DNA of 64,000 nt from Ridgeia piscesae (GCA_025642075.2 JAODUO010000156.1:248001-312000), one strand, 5' to 3'. Shown: positions 1 through 12,164, counted from the stretch's first letter. Translations and numbers: made by a program. The notes: a model not told the origin generated them from the sequence alone.

Positions 1-2674
1 ATAATTAAGATACCCTCAGGTACATCTATGAAAAAGAATACAGGAAAAGCTATAGAACAATTTTTGAGAAAATAGGAAAACAGAAAATGTACCAGATTTT
101 AGACCATAGATGATTGACCCTAAGAGGCTTAAAAATGAGTTAATCAAACTTAAATGGTTTCTGAGATCTGAGAGCTATAATGGCAGACAGTGCACACAAA
201 GTGATGGCATGCTATACATCACCAGCAAACTTCCTTTTTGAAATGAACATCTTATTTTTTATTTTAAACTCAAATATAGATAATTTGTATGGAATGAGTA
301 ATCATGCTTGTCCTTGGGATGGAGGATGCAGTTTGGGTTTTCAGTAAGCTTCAATGTCACTGTCGGTGGGAGTGTAGTTGAAGTTTTCACCTACTCAAGG
401 ATTGTTATGGAACTGGAGTATTGTTTTGCTTGACATATAGCTAGGGCAAGCCCCTTATTAAGTTATTTGAGAAAAAAACAGGCAGACCCTCTAGTTTATA
501 GCCACAGGCATCTAGTAAATGATAACATTATGATTATCAGATCATGAATGTTCTACTGTAGACGGATATAGCTAGTTAGCGTCACCCAATTGTTTTACTA
601 AGGCTAAGCTCTTCAGCCAATCACTGAATCAGTATTACTATTATCTTAGAACTCGACTTAGTTGCCTACGGCTACGTAGCATTTTTGTACGCCTGCATAA
701 TAAGCAATACGTTTACATCAAATACACATTTGGCGCACTGAATGAACTTGTCCTGACGTATCTTTAGACCATTGTGATTCGAGCTAATAATACCGTTCAA
801 TCAGCGCACACGCCTCGGCTTATCGCCCTATCCGTTATTACTTGACCGTTTTATAGCGGCTTTACTCTTGATTATCTGGATCAGCCACCAGCTGAAGTCT
901 CCACTCATCACCTTATGACCTGTACCTGTCTTTGGTGACTTGGTTCATAGTCGTTTGCTTTGTCTCTTAACCTCGGTATTGTGTGCATAGTTATACCATT
1001 GCTGTAAGGCCACACAACAACGAAGTTACGTAGTAATCGACCTGCCTCCCTAGAAGATCGAAGATCAGCCGATGCAAATGTTGACGCTGCATCCCCCAAG
1101 GCGGCCGCTCACTGCGCTACCTGGCGAATGATACGGAAAGTGGGTTTCTCCAACGATGTCCCTATAGGCTGTGTAAGTTTCCTTGAGAAATGCTCGGGGG
1201 AATACCCTGCCTATATCTAGTAGTACTGTATAGATATGTGTTGACTTCAAGGCTCCTTAGATCAGCTTCAAGTGTTCGCATGTTTATCGGCAACTACTCT
1301 CGGTAGTTTTCGAGGGAACTTATTTCAATTATCTTCAATTTCTCATACTTTTTTTGATATTTAATGGTTAGGTACTGAGCTGGCTGCCTAATAGCAATTT
1401 GTTTAGCTTCCCCTATACCCACTTGTAAGGGTTGATGAACCCCAGGGGAGGAACGCAAACGGTAAACGGTGGAGTCAGTATGTGTTCCGGGGATTCCTAC
1501 ACTAACGGGCGGGCGTGCGGGCGAGCTGTAATATCATTCCATGGCATTGACGCTCATCATAAAAACATTGAGGTTCATTCAGAAACATCAAATTGCACCC
1601 CAAAAATCCTCTTCTATAAATATTGGGGATAGTTATTATCTTCAATATAACAGATGCGAAAGAACCTCATATATAGATTATATACACAGTTACCGTTGAA
1701 GGAAGAACGAATTTTTTTTTATTTGATTATATATCGATACCATATCAGGAAATGAAAAAAAAAGTGGACAACCTACTAAACCAAGCCCTCAGATAAAACC
1801 TCTACAGATTACGAATTTGTTAATAAGCGCGGAGAAAACAACGTAACGATCCTTACTAACAATGCAAATGGCCATCTTCGCTAGCCAGGGCCGTGTGCCA
1901 TGCAAACGAGGGTTCGAAGAGCTGGTACTGACGTCATCAGCCGCCGCGACACGCGCGCGAGGATGACATGATATACATACAAGTCGACGGGAAACAATAA
2001 GAAACAGTTACAAACTTCAAATAACTCGATGCAACACTGTCGGAAGAAGGATCAAAACCGGAAGTTATTTATTTCAAGAATCGCAAAGCTTCTGTTGCAC
2101 TTCCAAATCAATGTGGACAAACAACAGTAGACCGCCCTATTATCATGACAAAAGGATAAGGTTGGTGCGTGGACATGTCATATGTCGAATTTTCTATAAT
2201 ATTATGCTTCCGATACATGGATCTTAATTTAACAGCACATACTACAAGGAAGAATACAATGCAAGCGATATGTTAAAAAAAAGTTGCACATCACATTCAC
2301 AGCTATATAGACTATAATGAGTATGTCACCAACGATGGGAAGCAGTGTAAGATAAATAATCAAGCGATCGACACATCGGTCAACACGAACTTCACGAAGA
2401 CATTGTCACGTTCTTCGCTTCGTCTATTCAATAACTGTACATGAGAACGCTTTATGAAGTTCTTTATTTGTGATACAACTCCCAGACATATACACTGTGG
2501 CTTTCACGCGACCACACCACAGCACAACAACAAGCCAACACAGGGAGGGCTCATTAACTCAATAACGTTACATCCCTTTCCTTTTACAAATGTCAATGTG
2601 CAAATTCGTGTGAACTAGGATAGATCTATTCACATTAGGAAAGTAATCTGCTTTACTGGTGTTTTTTTTTTACT
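1..2674. other. No supported gene
   Basis: I see no gene, RNA gene or clear repeat here. The open frames are under 75 codons and show no recognisable motif. The right end lies just downstream of the gypsy integrase and could include its long terminal repeat, but I could not define LTR boundaries or a paired copy. Confidence 0.5.
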
Positions 2675-3940
2675 TTAGCCTGCCAAGTACGCTGGTGGTT
2701 TCCTGGTCTGCCCTACGTGTGCATTGGTGTCGAGTCCACACGTGGCTGTGGTGTATCCTGTATCGGCATTGGCTCTTCGCATGGTGGTAACTTTGTCATC
2801 GGCATTCTCAGACTTGTTTTTGCACGTGGCGTTGTACGATACATCGGACCAGCTTCTATTGGCAGCGGATTTGCCCTCGTTTCCCACGGCTCACTGTCGG
2901 GCACCGGAAGATTCTCGTATACAAGACGCAGATGACGTCGGTTGCGTCTGTACGTGTGTCCTTGAACGGAGAGTTTCTTTGTACATTCTCCAAGCGTCCA
3001 TGTCCACGTGTCCTGTCCGGCCAGCTTCATACGAATCGTATCGCCTGGTGCTAACGGATTCAGGTGATGCGCTGACTTGTTGTATTGCTCAATATGCGCA
3101 TTTTTGGCAATCTTCTTGTCACGATACACGTCAGTTGCAAGTTTCAGAATCAGTCTGCTCCGCTGAATTGGAAGCAGTGTTCGGCATCTACGACCGAACA
3201 ACAGCTGTGCTGGGGATGCAGTGTAACACTCACGCACAGTGTTTCTAAACTTCAATAACGCCAGCTGGACGTCGCTGCCTCCTCCATCGGTTTCTTCACG
3301 ATGTTCTTCACCGTCCCAAAGGCTCGCTCAACTTGGCCGTTACTCTGGTGATATCTCGGACTGCTCGTCACATGCTCAAAGTCCCATCTCTGCGCGAACT
3401 CTCTGAACTCGCCGCAAGAGAACTATGGACCATTGTCCGACATCACTACTTCGGGCACTCCATGACGCGCAAACTGTGACCTCATTGCATCGATCGCACA
3501 CTTCGTTCGCGTACTCGAACTTAATAGCATCAGCTCGAAGAAATTGGGGAAATTGTCGACCAACAGTAGGTAGTGCTGTCCCTGCAGCTCGAACAAGTCA
3601 GCACCAACTTTTGCCAAGGTCTGCCTGGACTGTCATGATGCACCATGGGTTCCTTGCACTGTTCTGGTCTATGCATGTTGCACACACTGCACTGACTCAC
3701 ATAGTCGGTGATCTCTTGGTTCATCAGTGGCCAATACACAGCATCATTGGCGAGACGTATACATCCCTGTATGTACCGTGGCGATGATGTTCTTGCGTAA
3801 GCTGGTCGGTAATACGATCCTGCAGTCTTTGAACACGAGTGTATTCTGCACGGTCAGTTCATGTCGCATATTTTTATACGCACGAACGTCTAAGTCGCTG
3901 TCTGACTTCTGTGCAGGCCAGCCTTTCATAGTCACCGCTC
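2675..3940 (-). pseudogene. Ty3/gypsy integrase, broken
   Basis: Integrase part of a gypsy-type pol polyprotein, read from about 3,940 down to 2,675. The zinc-binding HHCC region is visible near 3,590-3,770, with a CSVCNMHRP motif. The catalytic core follows near 3,423-3,617, with LLLVDNFPNFFEL and VMSDNGP holding two of the acidic residues; the NGQVERAFG block near 3,310-3,350 holds the glutamate. A long C-terminal region runs from 3,255 to 2,675. The pieces lie in different frames, so the gene has several frameshifts and is dead. It sits directly downstream of RNase H and reverse transcriptase, the normal gypsy order. Confidence 0.85.
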
Positions 3941-3975
3941 TTCCAGTCTCATGGGAGACACCGTCAGTCCCTCTT

Positions 3976-4392
3976 TCATGTCCATCTTTGCGAGTGCAAC
4001 AGCGTGAACATTAATCTTGGTTCACCCGGAATGTACGCACGGCTCAACGTGTCCGCGATGTACATCTCTGACCCATGCGTGTATGTCACATCCAGACTGT
4101 AGCGTTGGAGACGCAGCAGCATGCGTTGCAATCTCTTGGGTGCCGTCACGAGTGGTTTCTTGAAGATCACTTCTAATAGCTTATGATCACTCTGCACATG
4201 CACCTTCTCTCTCACATACACATATTGATCAAACTTCTCGCAAGCAAATACGATAGTGAGTAGCTCCTTCTCGATTTGCGCATAGTTTCTTTCAGTGGCA
4301 TTAAGTGCACGAGATGCATACACTGCTGGGAGTCCGTCCTGCAATAACCCTGCTCCAAGAGCTCCGTCTGACGCATCGCACTGGATGCACAC
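3976..4392 (-). pseudogene. Ty3/gypsy RNase H domain
   Basis: A 138-codon open stretch matching the RNase H domain of gypsy-type pol. IQCDASDGALGAGLLQ carries the first catalytic aspartate, YAQIEKELLTIVFACEKF the catalytic glutamate, and QSDHKLL the next aspartate; the tail TYTHGSEMYIADTLSRA is the usual end of the domain. It is framed by reverse transcriptase on the upstream side (higher coordinates) and integrase on the downstream side, but separated from both by stops or frameshifts. Confidence 0.9.
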
Positions 4393-4395
4393 CGG

Positions 4396-5035
4396 TTACT
4401 TGACGTCATAGTACTGGAGTACCGGGGTGCTCGTGAGAGCTTTCTTCATGCGACCAAAAGCCTGCTGGTGTATGTTCAACCAACACCACTCAGTATCCTT
4501 GTCCATGAGTCGTCTGAGGGGCTCGAGTATATCTGACAGACGTGGGACGAACTTTGCCAGATAGTTCACCCAGCCAAGCAGTCTCTGTACAGCTTTGGCG
4601 TCCTCTGGCTCAGGCATTTTCTCGATTGCTTCGACTTTCTTCCGGTCTACATGGAGTCCTTCGCATGTGAGTAGATGACCAATGTACGGGACTTCCGTCA
4701 TCTTCAGCTTCATCTTCTCTGCATTCAGTCGAAGATTGCGCTCTCTGGCGCGATCCAAGAACTATCGCAGGTTCTTGTCGTAGTCTATCTCTGCCTCTTC
4801 GTCAGTTGTGCCACAACCTACTATCAGAAAGTCATCGTGGATCACCTCTGTGCCTGCCAGACCCTCTACAAGTTGGTTAATCGTGCGTTGCCATGCAGAT
4901 CTCGGGTGCAGAGTTTATCCCGAAAGGCATCCGCAGCCACCGATACCGACCAAATGGCGTGTTGAAACATGTCGACCTACTGGACTTCTCATTCAGCGGG
5001 ATTTGCCAAAACCCGTTCTTGGCGTCTAACACAGT
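4396..5035 (-). pseudogene. Ty3/gypsy reverse transcriptase, C-terminal part
   Basis: Fingers, palm and thumb of a gypsy reverse transcriptase. VLDAKNGFWQIPLN and the FGRYRWLRMPFGI block lie at 4,900-5,030. The active-site strand near 4,820-4,840 reads VIHDDFLIVG. The thumb/connection (YIGHLLTCEGL, LLGWVNYLAKF) spans 4,396-4,758. There is a frameshift near 4,890 and an in-frame stop near 4,770. Its upstream end is cut at 5,035, where a Polinton-type element begins. The N-terminal part of the same domain resumes 10.5 kb away at 15,553. Confidence 0.88.
5030..5035. repeat. Left target-site duplication, CACAGT
   Basis: Six bases directly outside the left terminal inverted repeat. The matching right flank is CACAAT at 15,553-15,558, one mismatch. 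A 6-bp duplication is the known signature of Maverick/Polinton integration. Confidence 0.75.
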
Positions 5036-5131
5036 AGTAGTATAGGTGTGCAATTGGTTACGCTTTTGAGAAGTCATGATACGCCATTTTGTTTTCTGGT
5101 CACGTGACTTCCGGTTGCAGTCACAAGACTG
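5036..5131 (+). repeat. Left terminal inverted repeat
   Basis: About 95 bp matching the reverse complement of 15,461-15,552 with a few substitutions and a short gap in a T run. It shares the GGTCACGTGACTTCCGGTT block. Confidence 0.85.
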
Positions 5132-5246
5132 GTCAAGTCGCTGATTAGTTTATATCCACACGGATGGACAGCGTCGCACTAACCGATGACGATATGGCGA
5201 ATGCAGGCTTCAAACGTCGCCGAGAAATTACACAACACAGAGTCAC

Positions 5247-6023
5247 GTGGTTGAAATGATGGGGCGACTGCACGTGGATATGTTCCTACAAGATCGTTTT
5301 CTACTCAACGGAGTCGACGTCAAGATTCGGCTTGTGCGAAGCAAGGATGCTTTCGCGTTGATGGCGGGTGGCGTTAATCCCACCTATAAAGTAAACATCG
5401 TTGACGCGAGCGTGTTCGCGAGAAATGCGACACTGAGTACGGCCGTACAAATGGCTCACATCAAGGCACTCGACAAAGGCACAGCCAAATATCCACTCCG
5501 CTCTGTTGACTGCAAAGTGTACACGATACCGCATGGTGCCATGTCACACACGCACGAAAACGTCTTCCTGGGCACACTTCCCAAATGCCTCGTGTTTTGC
5601 TGTATCGACAACGACGCTTTCAATGGTTCGTATGCTAAAAACCCGTTCGACGCAAAGCACAACGACATAAACTCCCTAGCAGTCTACGTGGACGGTCGAC
5701 AGGTACCAGGGAAACCCCTCAAGCCAAACTTTGACCAGGGTCGTCACGTTCGGAGTTACATGAACATGTTCTGCAAATTGTCGCAGGACGAAGGAAACGA
5801 TGTGACACGATCTGACTTCGGCAACGGATACACCTTCTTCGCGTTTGATCTGACACCAGACGCCTGTAACGGATCGTGTTTCCACCGCGTGAAGAGGGGC
5901 AACTTGCGCGTCGAAATTCACTTCGCCACGGCACTCGCGCAGACGGCGAATGTTGTTGCGTACAGCGAGTTCGAGGCGGTGTTGGAAATCGACAAAAACA
6001 GAAACGTCGTATTCGACTATTGA
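5247..6023 (+). CDS. Polinton capsid-type protein, C-terminal 258 residues
   Basis: An open frame without lesions. It resembles the widespread Polinton/adintovirus-associated family annotated in invertebrates as F54H12.2-like, thought to be a jelly-roll virion protein. Visible blocks are GRLHVDMFLQDRFLLNGVDVK near the start, DNDAFNGSYAKNPF mid-protein, NGYTFFAFDLTPD and a C-terminal EIDKNRNVVFDY. Family members are longer and begin further upstream; here the frame is closed by a stop at 5,187, so the N-terminal part is gone. The first ATG is 5,256; a GTG at 5,247 extends the frame slightly. The stop overlaps the ATG of the protease (TGATG). The specific family name is from memory; a capsid role is inference. 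Confidence 0.75.
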   Translation: MVEMMGRLHVDMFLQDRFLLNGVDVKIRLVRSKDAFALMAGGVNPTYKVNIVDASVFARNATLSTAVQMAHIKALDKGTAKYPLRSVDCKVYTIPHGAMSHTHENVFLGTLPKCLVFCCIDNDAFNGSYAKNPFDAKHNDINSLAVYVDGRQVPGKPLKPNFDQGRHVRSYMNMFCKLSQDEGNDVTRSDFGNGYTFFAFDLTPDACNGSCFHRVKRGNLRVEIHFATALAQTANVVAYSEFEAVLEIDKNRNVVFDY

Positions 6024-6456
6024 TGGACAGGAGGCAGATCGAGCGGGTGTTTGCGCTTGGCTCAGTAACCAAGAACATCATCCGTAACGTCGTCGCCAAA
6101 GACGAACTTCCAACGAAGATCGGTGCATGTCGAACGGCATTCGTTTGCAATACATACGACGCTAATAAACTCGGTCAACACTGGATCGTTCTCTACATCG
6201 ACCATGGAGAATATTTCGACTCGTATGGTCTACCACCACTGCACATAACGTTCCAAAGTTTCTGAACGATCACTGTGTGGAGTGGACCTACAACGACAAG
6301 ACACTTCAAAGCCCTCTTTCTAACGTGTGTGGGCAATACTGCATCGCTTATTTCCTTTTTCGCTGTCTTAATGTACCTATGAAGACGTTCGCTAACTTGT
6401 TTGGCACTGATTTGGTCGCTAACGATTGTCGTGTATTCGACTGGATAAATGCTTGA
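6023..6456 (+). pseudogene. Adenovirus-type cysteine protease, frameshifted
   Basis: Begins at the ATG overlapping the capsid stop. The first part has NTYDANKLGQHWIVLY (catalytic His) and EYFDSYGLPP (acidic member). A one-base frameshift near 6,245 moves the rest into another frame, where LQSPLSNVCGQYC holds the catalytic Cys and the frame ends at 6,456. This His-Asp/Glu-Cys layout is that of the adenain-like maturation protease found in Polintons, which processes virion proteins. The frameshift would remove the catalytic cysteine, so the copy should be inactive. Confidence 0.85.
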
Positions 6457-6634
6457 GGCCGGGCACAATGTAAGAGTCGTCCGGTTTTTATAACTTTCGC
6501 TCTGTTTCGCTGACGTAATGTACACTTAACGATATTTACGAACTGATTTGGTTGCTAACTATTGTATATCCCGTTGGCGCTGATTGCATATAGCTTTAAT
6601 CAGAGACACACAAACACCATCATTTCACAGAACA

Positions 6635-6786
6635 GAGCCGACGGAGCGATGTTAACTCACCCGTAAACTCGGACCGCTGGAGTGGTGTTGATTCACACGT
6701 AAGTCGTCATTATCTTGGCTACATCAATGAACCGCTGGCGTGGTGTTAACTCATCCGTAAGCTCGGACCGCTGGAGTGGTGGGGAT
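6635..6786 (+). repeat. Internal inverted repeat, left copy
   Basis: About 150 bp containing two diverged copies of a module around CTCGGACCGCTGGAGTGGTG. The reverse complement recurs at 12,385-12,545. Together they enclose the minus-strand ATPase and polymerase block. No gene overlaps it; it lies between the converging protease and ATPase genes. Confidence 0.85.
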
Positions 6787-7210
6787 TTCTACTACAAGAA
6801 TCCGAAAGAGGGAAACCCCAAAGAATGCGACATGAACTAGTGCGATTTATCGGTTCTGTTTTACGAAATTCATGCGTGAAATGTTACGTAGTGTGTCTAA
6901 AAAGGCTATAAAATGTACTAAATAACAATATAAACGAGAAATAAGCATTGCCAATTGACAAAAAAAGATACCAAAGTATACTTTGGTAACAAAAAGTCAA
7001 AATCGTCGAAATCCATCGTTGCATGTTTATACGGTGTTTTCTCGAAATCAAGTTCGCTGACATACGACTCATTTCGTTAGAACACGTCACATATATGAGA
7101 TCACTGTCGGAATGTTTCAGGATAGCCTTTCGAAGTCTTCTGTTCTTTTGTCTTTGCAACAACTCTAGACACAATACGTGTCTTTTCATGCGTGACGTGA
7201 CGACATCCCT
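6787..7210. other. Intergenic, no feature seen
   Basis: AT-rich spacer between the left internal repeat and the 3' end of the ATPase pseudogene. No motif or gene recognised. Confidence 0.5.
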
Positions 7211-7950
7211 TTAATGACGGCTCGGGCTAGGCGTCTGTTCTTTTATATTTTCGATTATCGTCTCACCTACGTCTCGTACTCGCGGTTTGTATGTTTTTGA
7301 TATATACACGTACTGAACATCGTCGTCCGGAAAGATGGACGTACGCAAGCGTAGTTGTTCGGGTGTTTCTTGTTTCAGATCGATCACCAGGTATCCGTAA
7401 GTCACCTTCGTCGCATTTTCGAAAGACTCGAATTTCACCTTACCTGGATACATCTGCTTGGCTAAATGTGTTAGTTGAGAAGTGTCGCAAGGATTCTTGA
7501 AAAACACCATGTATTGTGCATTAAGGTAATGGTGCGGCTTTTTTGTTTTTGGAAACAGATTTTGGACCAGGTGCAGTACAGACATGTTAGCGTGGTGGCT
7601 CTTTTTTGTGAATTAGGTCGTGACCCTAGCATCAGTTTCTGCCATCAGATCGTCAATGATCACTAGGTTGTTTGTTGTTGGATTACATACCGACGACTCG
7701 GGGAGCCCTTCTTCAAACGACAGGTGGTATACCTGTCGTGTCAACGTCTCGTAGGCGGATTCCCATTGGCCATAGCACCAAGTTATTTTTTTTCCGGTGG
7801 CGGGTCGATCATAGACGACGCATAGCGTAGCAAACATGCAACAAATGTGGTTTTACCGCATCCTGTAGGTCCGGCTACGATACACGTAAAAGTGTGTTTC
7901 CAGCGTGGATCTATCGTGACGATTTAACACACCTGTACGGGTCACACCCT
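7211..7950 (-). pseudogene. Polinton genome-packaging ATPase, broken
   Basis: A32/FtsK-HerA type packaging ATPase. Reading down the minus strand, the Walker A motif GPTGCGKTTF lies near 7,865, followed by a frameshift in an A run near 7,785. Then comes ITWCYGQWESAYETL, the Walker B-like NLVIIDDLMAE near 7,640, an in-frame stop near 7,610, and FTKKSHH followed by LVQNLFPKTKKPHHYLN, the usual sensor-like region. The C-terminal half (7,211-7,585) has GYLVIDLKQETPEQLRLRT. Start is uncertain because the upstream frame overlaps the end of the DNA polymerase. In Polintons this protein is inferred to pump DNA into virions. At least two lesions make it non-functional. Confidence 0.85.
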
Positions 7951-10900
7951 TTTCATACAGCAAAGGCGCTGTGGTAAGACCATCGGCGAGGACCTGCGTT
8001 TTGCGTAGAAGTATGTAAAGACGGAAGATTTGATGACTCGAAAACCCCTATTCCAACCACAAATCTGATTGGTCAGCACGTCGAGGAACATGTCCTTGTC
8101 GATCTCGTTGTGGCGCTTGCTCAAACCCTTTGTGCTGTACTTAACAACAGCAGCCCCGGAGCAGTAATATGTCTTACTGCAAAGTCCAATGAAACCCCTT
8201 CCGTGCCATTCTATCTAGCCTTACGCGCAAGACAGCACGGTGCAGAAGTGTTCCACGGGTGTTCGGCGAGTCGACTGCGCACATAGTCGGCATTATGGTC
8301 GGCACAGCTTTCCGAAGGCAACCACTCGGAACGGTGTCGAAAGTAACGGTCCCTCTTCTCTTCGGACACGAGGTCGTCCAGGCTATATTACCCACTAAGG
8401 CGATGTAGGCCGAATCTGTATCCATTTCGCAGTACTGGTACAGAGGTCGCTCGAAATCGTAATGAAATAGTAGCATACGCAACTTAGCGTACTGATAAAC
8501 GAAGAAGCCTATGTGATGGGGAGTGAGTATTTGACGACTTTCTTATCCATCTCGATCTCGTAGGCATTGTCGACGACGACGTCGAGTTGGTGGAAACGTC
8601 GGTTGTTGATAAGCATCGACGCTCCTACGTCAGTACAATACTGGACATCTCTGTGCCGATCAATGTCGGTTACCGTCTTACCCTTATCCAGAGTTTCCAA
8701 CTAATTTAATCGTGTCTGCAATGATTGTTTTATTGGGATCGGCGTCTCCCTCGCGACGAGCTGTCGATACGGACTCACCAAACCGACGAAAGCAAGGGTT
8801 CGGTTGATCCTCGATGATCTGATAGACGTGATCGACTACCGTAGGCGAGGTACCACCGTAGGAGCGGTGTGGCGAGAAGCGTCTTCTCGCTGTGATAACT
8901 TCCCACTAGCAAGCGCCGCGGGGCCGGCATGATATCGTTGTCTGGCGTACTGACGCATGAAAGGTCCGATGTCATCACGTGACACGGTGGTGTTTTTGAA
9001 CACCGGTAGCATTTCGGCGAAGTGTTGGCATAGGTTCTCTGGAACGCGGATGTCGCACTCGACCAGCCCGAATAGTGTACCAGCACAAACGGCGTCCAAT
9101 ATCTGTTGTCGTGTGAGTTGCCATTTGACACCGCGCCGACGACGGAACTCGATGTCTAGAAATAGTTTCACCGCGGGCGCACTTATTGTCCTTTTCCACG
9201 TGCATTCCCACATCTCAATAACCTATACAAAGCGTCGCAGGTATGCTGTATTCTTGCGTGTTTCTTCCAAAAGACGTGTCATCGACTTTCCGTTGACAGT
9301 GTTTACCTGTGCAGGGGCATCCGTGAAAGAAACACCGGTGGAATTGATACGCTGTTCTAGTTTCGTGACACTAACCATCCACATGGAGTTGTCCTATGCG
9401 CTTCTCCCTGCCGTTAAGCTGGTGTCGGAAGGCGTGTCCGGTTCTAGATGCTTCCCAAGTTAGCCATTCGGCAGCCATCTGTCCATATAGCTGCGCAGAC
9501 TCAGATCGAAACCCGTTTTGTTCTCGTCGACGCGTGAACCATCCAGTAGGCATGTCCTGCATCAATGCCCAAAGATAGAGGGCATTGGCGTCATAGCCTA
9601 CGATCGAGCGACACGGCTGCGCGACCTCACCGCATTCAATCTCTCGTATCTTGGTGACATCCTTCTCGTCATACCAATGGAATATTATTGCTGGTCCACA
9701 CACGATCTGATCCTTGACTAGGTGATGTAAGTCTTTGTGTTTCTCGTTGAAGAGCGTAAAATAAGTGTTGGGTGGCATGTCGTTGAACAGATATAGCAAC
9801 GTCAGACTGGAACGCTGATGCCGTTTTTAAACACATCGATACTTTTCTGTTGGTAGAAGACTGTCTGCTTACTGATGGCTTCCAGGAAGGGAATTACGTC
9901 GAGGTAATTATACCACACCAAGAAATCACGCATGGTTTTCATATGCGTATCTCGCCATGCCCTCTCGCATTCGGCATAGTCCTCGATGGATATACCCTCG
10001 TTTCTTAGGCGGCTGCAGAAGGCTTCCTTCGGTGGAAGGTTACGAAAGTCGTCCATGTACTCATACGGAAAGTAACCTTTTGTAACCTCACATCCGTAGG
10101 CCTTTGAATATTTGTCGTAACTAAAACCGGATGCAAGGTAATTCACCATGTCCAGGAATTTCAGTTTCTTCGTCGACAGGCACATGGAAGTGTTCCCTCT
10201 CTTGATGACAAAGCAAGACGCGGTTTCGCTCGCGTCACCGAGTAGAAGATAGGGCACCAAAAACTGTTTAATTGTATTTAGGTCATACCTCCCCGAGTTG
10301 AAACCGGTTACGGGCATTTAGTGGAGCCAAACCAACAGTTGATCCGTCAGTATGCTGTATGTTTTTTTATGCGAAGCTAATCCCCCCTCTGCCTCCTCCT
10401 CCACCTCCTCGTCCACTTCCTCTGAATACCTACTAGTCGCTTTATCCCAACTCGTCTGCAGTTCCTTCAATTGATCGAATACTTGCTTGTACCGAGGTTT
10501 CAGTATATCGAACGCAGCATCAGTCGTCGTCTCCATGTCCGTCATCATGGCTGTTACTAACGTATCCGAATCACCGTCGGTGACATAACATCGAGCATCC
10601 TTGTGTCCTGGCACGTTGGACGCCACGCTCACGCTGAGGGGAACGTGCCGCGCGATCCACTTCACCTTGTCACTATTGGGTGGCAATCCGGTGCTATCAA
10701 AGTAGCATTCAAAATCATACGTGGCGTGATAAGGGTAATACCTCAATCCGTCTTCCACCCGAATACCCTCGTCGTCCAAGCGTTGAAATATCGACGGTGT
10801 TGGGTGACAGACACCTCCGGGGTATATGTGTCGGACACCTCCCTGACAGGAACGTTCGTGCCGGTGGAGTAGGTACGGTTTTTTTCCACAACGAGTCGCC

Positions 10901-12164
10901 GCACTTCCGACATCGATAGGAGTGACAGTACTGTTGCGCATCTCGAACGTACGAAAAATGGGTTCCGTGTAGATTGACCGTCATCGTTTCTGGATAGTGT
11001 CACATTGACCGCCGGACTAGTTCGGCCACCGTCTTACCGTCTTTCGTCTCGTTCAGTGTGTATACTGGTATGTTTGTTGAAAACGTGGCTTCTACCCGAT
11101 AGAGATCGTCTAAAGCGACATCAACAAACTCTTTCATAGGTACATCTTTGTCATAATCGTTGTATCGTTTGTTATGAGGGTCTCTCTCTAGGGTGATGAC
11201 TGCCTTGTTGGGTTTCAAGTAGGGAGGAAGGGTGGCATTGACTCAGCCTATTGGATGATCTACAATTTTGTTAACGAAAAAAGTTACGTTGGTCACGATC
11301 TCCACCACCCAAGCCGAATCCGGTCGTTGTGCGACGACCCACTGCAAGACGTCGGGTAGACGGATTCGTTGTAGAAATGCTTCGAAGTCTTGCAAATTTA
11401 TAACGAGGCTGGGTACATCCAAATACTGTATGTTTGTTTCTAAGTATGAAACCATAGCTCATGTTAATCTTAAACGAATAGGTCTGTTCGTCGAAGACAC
11501 GCCGCAACTGTCCTTCTAGGTCACGCGTGTCCAGCGTGGTCAGTCGGTAGTTGTACCTCGACTGAACGGGACCCCTGGCAGCCGAGGTGCGTATGCTTGC
11601 CCAGTGTTGACGAACAAATTGTTGTAGTTCGTCCGACAAGACATCGTTTCCTACGGCGCCATCTAGCGATGTTTCTAAGAGATCTTGCACCAACGCTTCT
11701 TCACTAGCAACATATGTGGTTCGCTTTGGTGAGGGAGGTCCATTCGGATCGCATCGTACCGTTTGCTTGTGTTGTGCAAGATCACGGCGTCTACCGAACC
11801 AGCGCCCGCAAACATCACACACGTTGACGCAATAATCACCATCGATCGATGTGTTTTTGCATGTGGTTCTAGCGTGTCTAAGCATATTGCATCGCTTACT
11901 GAAATCTTTCCCACAGCCAGGACAGACATGCCTACCGGTTGCGGTGATATCGCTCAATTGAACATATGTGTGATCGGCAGACGGCGGTGCTGTTCTAGAC
12001 GCCGGTAGAGTCGAGGAGTATGTGTGGTCGCTAGTGGGTGTTGTGTGGCTTCTTTGGTGGCGTCGTAACTCGGCGTGAGTGCGAAACGTCTCTCCGCAGT
12101 GACGACAGGAATGCAACCGCATGGTGCAATCGTATTTACGACTGAAAGAAAGTCGTTTCGTCAC
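7850..12164 (-). pseudogene. Protein-primed-type family B DNA polymerase, heavily broken
   Basis: One long gene on the minus strand in many frames. In order: C2H2 fingers (12,164-11,770); an N-terminal region ending VEIVTNVTFFVNKIVDHPIG (about 11,245); a second zinc motif with CRKCG and HRHERSC split by a frameshift near 10,880; ExoI YHATYDFECYF (about 10,730); ExoII GFNSGRYDLNTIKQFL (about 10,300); ExoIII VWYNYLDVIPFLEAI (about 9,910); polymerase motif A YDANALYLWALM (about 9,570); the KTVTDIDRHRDVQ region (about 8,650); motif C YCEMDTDSAYIAL (about 8,420); and the C-terminal NRGFRVIKSSVFTYFYAKR (about 8,020). Visible lesions include in-frame stops near 11,240, 10,320 and 9,230 and frameshifts near 11,440, 10,880, 9,800, 9,380 and 7,990. 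The polymerase would replicate the element; this copy cannot. Confidence 0.9.
11770..12164 (-). other. N-terminal C2H2 zinc-finger module of the polymerase gene
   Basis: Three cysteine/histidine fingers are visible: CRHCGETFRTHAELRRHQRSH, CPGCGKDFSKRCNMLRHART and CDVCGRWFGRRRDLAQHKQ. They lie in one open frame that continues, through lesions, into the polymerase N-terminal region, so I read them as part of the polymerase rather than a separate transcription factor. A stand-alone zinc-finger protein is the alternative. Confidence 0.75.

Noticed and set aside
2713..3940. This integrase as the missing Polinton integrase
   Set aside because: It lies outside the Polinton TIRs, on the same strand and in the normal order after gypsy RNase H, with gypsy-type C-terminal sequence.
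5301..6150. Antisense frames over the capsid gene
   Set aside because: Shadow frames; codon pattern and motifs are on the plus strand.
11271..12164. Independent host C2H2 transcription factor
   Set aside because: The frame runs on into the polymerase N-terminal region and lies inside the Polinton ends.
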